From positions 434,001 to 498,000 of the forward strand of contig NZ_SNWQ01000003.1 of assembly GCF_004361855.1 (NCBI RefSeq): DNA of 64,000 nt, read 5' to 3'. Shown here one piece after another: positions 60,647 through 64,000 of the stretch. This DNA is from Kribbella caucasensis. GTDB taxonomy: Bacteria; Actinomycetota; Actinomycetes; Propionibacteriales; Kribbellaceae. How positions within the stretch are numbered: the first letter of the stretch is position 1; each line of letters opens with the position of its first letter. A program made the translations under genes and the position numbers. The notes under the pieces were generated by a model. The model was not told where the DNA came from. It saw only the letters and a program-made list of their open reading frames with translations, and searched no databases.

Positions 60647-61663
60647 GTGCGTGCTGTGACGATGTACGGTCCCGGCGATGTCCGGGCCGAGCGCTGTGAC
60701 GACGCGAAGATCTTGCGTCCCACCGACGCGGTGGTCCGTACCGTCGCGACCTGCGTGTGTGGCTCCGACCTGTGGCCCTACCGTGGTGCCGACCCGGTGA
60801 CCGAGCCGGTCAGGATGGGGCACGAGTACGTCGGTGTCGTCGAGGAGGTCGGGCCGGACGTGGCCGCGATCCGGCCGGGGCAGTTCGTTGTCGGGTCGTT
60901 CTGCATCGCGGACAACACCTGTGCGAACTGTCGCAACGGGTGGCAGTCCTCCTGCAGGCAGCTCGACTTCATGAACGCGTGCCAGGCCGAGTACATCCGA
61001 GTCCCGTACGCCGACGGCATGCTGGTCGCCACCGACGGGCATCCCGACGCGTCACTCGTGCCCAGCCTGCTGGCCGTCTCGGACGTGATGGGGACGGGGT
61101 GGTACGCAGCCGTCGCCGCCGAGGTACGGCCCGGTTCGACCGTAGTCGTCGTCGGTGACGGCGCGGTCGGGCTGTGCGGCGTGATCGCCGCGAAGGAACT
61201 GGGCGCCGAACGGATCATCGCGATGAGCCGGAACGAGACCCGGCAGGAGCTCGCCCTCCACTTCGGTGCCACCGACATCATTGCCGAGCGCGGCGATGAC
61301 GGCGTCGCCGGTGTCCAGGAACTGACCGGTGGCATCGGTGCCGACTCCGTGCTGGAGTGCGTCGGCACCGACGAGTCGATGGAGCAGGCCGTACGTTCGG
61401 CCCGGCCCGGCGGCAACGTCGGCTTCGTGGGCGTACCTCACGACGTGGCGCTCGCGAGCCACGAGTTGTTCTTCTCCCAGGTCGGGCTGCGCGGCGGTCC
61501 CGCGCCGGTACGGCGATTCCTGCCGGACCTGATCGACCGCGTCCTGACCGGACGGATCGATCCCGGCAAGGTGTTCGACCTCGAGTTGCCGCTCGAGAAG
61601 GCGGCCGAGGCTTACCGGGCGATGTACGAACGCCGAGCCGTCAAGGTCCTACTGCAACCATGA
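60647..61663 (+). CDS. Zn-dependent alcohol dehydrogenase (MDR family)
   Basis: Medium-chain dehydrogenase of 338 residues. The catalytic zinc ligands lie in CVCGSDLWPYRG and GHEYVGVVEEVG, the structural zinc cysteines in FCIADNTCANCRNGWQSSCR, and the NAD(P) motif is VGDGAVGLCGVIAAKELGAE. GTG 60647 follows GAGGAG at ideal spacing. It is controlled from the divergent promoter with the XRE/MmyB gene and is coupled to the HExxH membrane protein by ATGA overlap. The substrate is unknown; a broken paralogue is at 57490. Confidence 0.92.
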   Translation: MRAVTMYGPGDVRAERCDDAKILRPTDAVVRTVATCVCGSDLWPYRGADPVTEPVRMGHEYVGVVEEVGPDVAAIRPGQFVVGSFCIADNTCANCRNGWQSSCRQLDFMNACQAEYIRVPYADGMLVATDGHPDASLVPSLLAVSDVMGTGWYAAVAAEVRPGSTVVVVGDGAVGLCGVIAAKELGAERIIAMSRNETRQELALHFGATDIIAERGDDGVAGVQELTGGIGADSVLECVGTDESMEQAVRSARPGGNVGFVGVPHDVALASHELFFSQVGLRGGPAPVRRFLPDLIDRVLTGRIDPGKVFDLELPLEKAAEAYRAMYERRAVKVLLQP

Positions 61664-62634
61664 CGTCCGGCGGATGGAGTCGTGCAGGCGTGGCGGTTCG
61701 GTTGATCTCGGCGGTTCTCTGTTTCGGTGCCTTGGGTCTGATCTGGGTCTTGGTACGCCGCCCCGGCGCCGGCGGACGTCGGCGAACATGGTCGAGGATC
61801 GTCGTCGGAACGTTCGTCGCCCTGCTAGCCGCAGGTGTCGCGACCACAGTGTCCACCGCGGTTGAGCCGCCGGTCCTCTGCCATGCGCATGTGTTTCCCG
61901 ATGGCCGCGTGCAGACCGAGCCGGAGCTCCAGGACGTTTCCCCGCCACGGATCTGGCGTGTCGCCCGCGACGTGGTCAACGCGCCGACCACTGGACTCGG
62001 GCTCCTCGCGTCAAGGGCCGCAGGGATGAGTGAATGTGCCGGTCCACCGCTGACCGTGACCTTCTGGGAGGCGCCGCGACTCAGCGGCGGGGGCGGCACC
62101 ATCGGGTCCACCTTCGTCGCGTGGATGCCCGCAGACTATGACAGTTCGAGCATCCTGCCGGGAGCAAGCGGCTTCGCACCCGCGACCGATCGGCGTGAGC
62201 TGGACGCGCCGTACGTTCGGTACGGTCCCAACATCTCCAGAACCCGGTCCAACGAGATGGAGCTTGCGCGGCACGAGTCGCGGCACACCGATCAGTGGGC
62301 TGTAGTGACCCTCATCGGCGGCCCGCTGGCGTTTCCGCTCGCGTACTACACCGACAGCGCGTTCTTCCCGGGATCCCGCAACCACTTCGAACGCGCCGCC
62401 GGTCTCGCTGACGGCAACTACTCCGAACCCACCGACAACAAACCCGCCCCGATCCCTGGTGCGGTCCCCGTGACAGCGCTCGTACTCGCGCTCCTGCTAG
62501 GCCGGCAAGTCCGTTGGCTCCGGCGAATCCACACAGAGAGGAACGCTCATGGAACTGGCACTTCACATCTCGGACTTCACCTGGACCGGAGGCCCCCGCA
62601 AGCTCGGGCCGACGCTTGCGCAACATGTACGTGA
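61660..62634 (+). CDS. Membrane protein with HExxH metallopeptidase-like motif
   Basis: A 324-residue protein that I cannot assign to a named family. Two N-terminal hydrophobic helices (VRLISAVLCFGALGLIWVLV; IVVGTFVALLAAGVATTVST) precede an extracellular-looking domain with RHESRHTDQWA, an HExxH motif at residues 205-209, and a possible third ligand Glu244 in NHFERAAGLADG. A hydrophobic segment near residues 270-283 is followed by a basic tail. The end overlaps the next gene by 86 bases. A deleted paralogue at 55880 lacks the HExxH part. Confidence 0.6.
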   Translation: MTSGGWSRAGVAVRLISAVLCFGALGLIWVLVRRPGAGGRRRTWSRIVVGTFVALLAAGVATTVSTAVEPPVLCHAHVFPDGRVQTEPELQDVSPPRIWRVARDVVNAPTTGLGLLASRAAGMSECAGPPLTVTFWEAPRLSGGGGTIGSTFVAWMPADYDSSSILPGASGFAPATDRRELDAPYVRYGPNISRTRSNEMELARHESRHTDQWAVVTLIGGPLAFPLAYYTDSAFFPGSRNHFERAAGLADGNYSEPTDNKPAPIPGAVPVTALVLALLLGRQVRWLRRIHTERNAHGTGTSHLGLHLDRRPPQARADACATCT

Positions 62635-63400
62635 CGCCGAGCAGGCGGGCATCACCCGGATCACGGTCATGGACCACTTCTGGCAGATCCCACAGATCGG
62701 CCCCGTCGAGAACGAGATGCTCGAGGCGTACACGGCCCTCGGATTCATCGCCGCCCACACCGAGAACGTCCAGCTGCACACCCTCGTCACCGGCGTCACC
62801 TACCGCGAGCCGGCCCTGCTGGCCAAGGCGATCACGACTCTCGACGTTCTCTCCGGTGGCCGGGCCGGCCTCGGCATCGGCGCTGCCTGGAACGTCGATG
62901 AATCCGAGGGCCTCGGGTTCGCGTTCCCGCCCGTCCGCGAGCGCTTCGAGCGGCTCGAGGACGCGATCCAGATCTGCCTGCAGATGTGGTCCGACGATGA
63001 CGGCGTCTACGACGGTACCCATTACCGTCTTGGTCGGACCCTCGATTCGCCTGGTCCGCTGCACACGCCGTACCTGATGATCGGCGGGGGTGGGGAGAAG
63101 CGCACTCTGCGCCTCGTCGCTCAGTACGCCGATGCCTGCAACCTGTTCCCCGGCCCGGAGCTGCCCCGGAAGCTCGACGTGCTCCGGGAACACTGCGACG
63201 CGGTCGGACGCGCGTACGACGAGATCGAGAAGACCATCTCGCTGACCCTCGACGTCGACGAGTCCGCGGGCGACCTCGTACGGCGGGCAGAGCAGACGCG
63301 CGAACTTGGCTTCACCGTGGCGTACGTGAACGCGATCGGAATCACCGAACCCCGCAAGATCGTCGACACCCTCGCCGAAGCCGCAAGCCTGCTCGCCTGA
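62549..63400 (+). CDS. LLM-class (luciferase-like) F420-dependent oxidoreductase
   Basis: Luciferase-like TIM-barrel flavin or F420 enzyme of 283 residues. It starts HISDFTWTGGPRKLGPTLAQ, contains TLVTGVTYREPALLAKAIT, LSGGRAGLGIGAAWN, LMIGGGGEKRTLRLVAQYAD and ends in the usual REHCDAVGRAYDEIEKT region. F420 use is likely from the family in actinomycetes but not proven. GAGAGGAA precedes the ATG. It is the third gene of a run with the alcohol dehydrogenase and HExxH protein; the LLM relic at 5888 is a relative. Confidence 0.9.
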   Translation: MELALHISDFTWTGGPRKLGPTLAQHVRDAEQAGITRITVMDHFWQIPQIGPVENEMLEAYTALGFIAAHTENVQLHTLVTGVTYREPALLAKAITTLDVLSGGRAGLGIGAAWNVDESEGLGFAFPPVRERFERLEDAIQICLQMWSDDDGVYDGTHYRLGRTLDSPGPLHTPYLMIGGGGEKRTLRLVAQYADACNLFPGPELPRKLDVLREHCDAVGRAYDEIEKTISLTLDVDESAGDLVRRAEQTRELGFTVAYVNAIGITEPRKIVDTLAEAASLLA

Positions 63401-63406
63401 ACGGCG

Positions 63407-64000
63407 TCAGCCGGCCGAGGCGGTGAGCGGCTGGTTTCCGTGGCGGAGCGCGAGCGCGACCGCGCCGAGGACTTCGGCGCGGTCGCCGAGCGTGCCCTGG
63501 ACGACTTCGACATCGTGGGAGGCCGAGCGGATCGCGCCCCTTTCCAGGGCTTCGCGGAGCGGGTCGATCAGGATCTCGCCGGCCGCGGCCATCTCGCCGC
63601 CGACCACGATCAGCCTAGGGTTGATCAGGTTGCACAGGGTGGCGGCGGCTGTTCCGACCGCCTGACCGGCGTCGGCGATGGCGCGTCGACAGCCATGGTC
63701 TCCGGCGGCCGCGAGTTCGAGGACCTCGGCGATGGTCTGGACGTTGCCGTGGGACGGACGCAGGGCGTTGAGCACGGCCCCGCTACCGGCCAGCATCTCG
63801 AGGCATCCGCGGTTGCCGCAGCGACAGATCGGCCCGGCGGGGTCGACCACCGTGTGGCCGATCTCGCCGGCCGTGCCACCATGCCCGGTGAATGGTCGAC
63901 CGCCGATGATCAATCCGGCACCGATGCCGGTGGCCAGCTTGAGATAGATGACTTCGGTGCAGTCGCGTCCGGCGCCCCAGGTCCATTCGCCGATCGCCCC
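63407..64000 (-). CDS. ROK-family protein (sugar kinase or NagC-type regulator), partial at right edge
   Basis: The C-terminal 197 residues of a ROK protein; the start is outside the window. Present are AIGEWTWGAGRD, ATGIGAGLIIGG, the EIGHTVVDP motif and the zinc-binding CRCGNRGCLEMLAG. NPRLIVVGGEMAAAGEIL is the conserved late strand. Without the N-terminus, an HTH cannot be checked, so kinase and repressor are both possible. It is convergent with the LLM gene, six bases apart. Confidence 0.88.
   Translation of the reverse strand, partial: GAIGEWTWGAGRDCTEVIYLKLATGIGAGLIIGGRPFTGHGGTAGEIGHTVVDPAGPICRCGNRGCLEMLAGSGAVLNALRPSHGNVQTIAEVLELAAAGDHGCRRAIADAGQAVGTAAATLCNLINPRLIVVGGEMAAAGEILIDPLREALERGAIRSASHDVEVVQGTLGDRAEVLGAVALALRHGNQPLTASAG

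Noticed and set aside
1..64000. CRISPR arrays, tRNA or rRNA genes, complete insertion sequences
   Set aside because: No regularly spaced identical repeats, cloverleaf-type sequences, rRNA-like blocks or transposase genes with inverted repeats were recognised by eye; only an integrase relic was found.
1..64000. Secondary-metabolite gene cluster suggested by MmyB-type regulators and many oxidoreductases
   Set aside because: No polyketide synthase, peptide synthetase, terpene synthase or comparable core enzyme is present; the genes fit catabolism and detoxification better.

Overview
High-GC DNA with frequent GTG starts, overlapping ATGA stop/start pairs, F420-type luciferase-like enzymes, XRE/MmyB-type regulators and Tat-exported oxidoreductases. 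This points to a soil actinomycete, possibly Propionibacteriales such as a Kribbella- or Nocardioides-like organism; the genus is a guess. No rRNA, tRNA or CRISPR array was seen.

Layout. (1) 1-4.3 kb: end of a proton-translocating transhydrogenase (pntA end, pntB), an MmgE/PrpD lyase and an SDR. (2) 4.3-6.4 kb: a cyclophilin-like protein divergent from an XRE/MmyB regulator, then a decayed LLM oxidoreductase. (3) 6.4-12.9 kb: a leftward operon for glycoside uptake: binding protein, two ABC permeases, alpha/beta hydrolase and a GH78 (alpha-L-rhamnosidase-type) hydrolase, with a perfect LacI-type operator but no lacI gene in the window. (4) 13.1-30.9 kb: an SDR-rich catabolic cluster: two aldehyde dehydrogenases, an epimerase-like protein, a beta-hydroxyacid dehydrogenase, six SDRs, a second MmgE/PrpD protein, thiolase, racemase-fold protein, carboxymuconolactone-decarboxylase-like protein, acyl-CoA synthetase, enoyl-CoA hydratase, a wrecked MFS transporter and a FadR-type GntR regulator. 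A shared TGTCAGAC/GTCTGACA motif at four promoters, a related ATTGT-CCT-ACAAT palindrome upstream of the regulator, and an extra motif pair beyond it suggest one regulon. (5) 31-43.7 kb: a PaoABC-type exported molybdenum aldehyde oxidoreductase with XdhC chaperone, a second XRE/MmyB regulator, DUF2255, MFS, SDR, cyclophilin-like and lipocalin-like genes, an integrase relic and a DUF6152/DUF6644 pair. (6) 44-52.4 kb: a beta-glucoside locus: binding protein, two permeases, GH5, ROK regulator and GH3. (7) 52.4-63.4 kb: more of the same accessory families (lipocalin-like, SDR, sorbosone dehydrogenase, cyclophilin-like, DUF2255, Zn-alcohol dehydrogenase, third XRE/MmyB regulator, an HExxH membrane protein, LLM oxidoreductase), several in both an intact and a decayed copy. 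(8) A ROK protein runs off the right edge.

Two regulatory layers can be read from the DNA. A 21-22 bp element, roughly GGGTGTACT-N3-AGNGCATCCC, occurs about eleven times and lies mostly beside the XRE/MmyB, cyclophilin-like, DUF2255, lipocalin-like, SDR and alcohol dehydrogenase genes. I infer a dispersed MmyB-type regulon that has expanded by duplication and is now eroding. The GntR motif marks the SDR-rich cluster separately. GH78 plus esterase plus transporter next to that cluster suggests, as inference only, release of an aglycone from a rhamnoside followed by oxidation, CoA activation and thiolysis.
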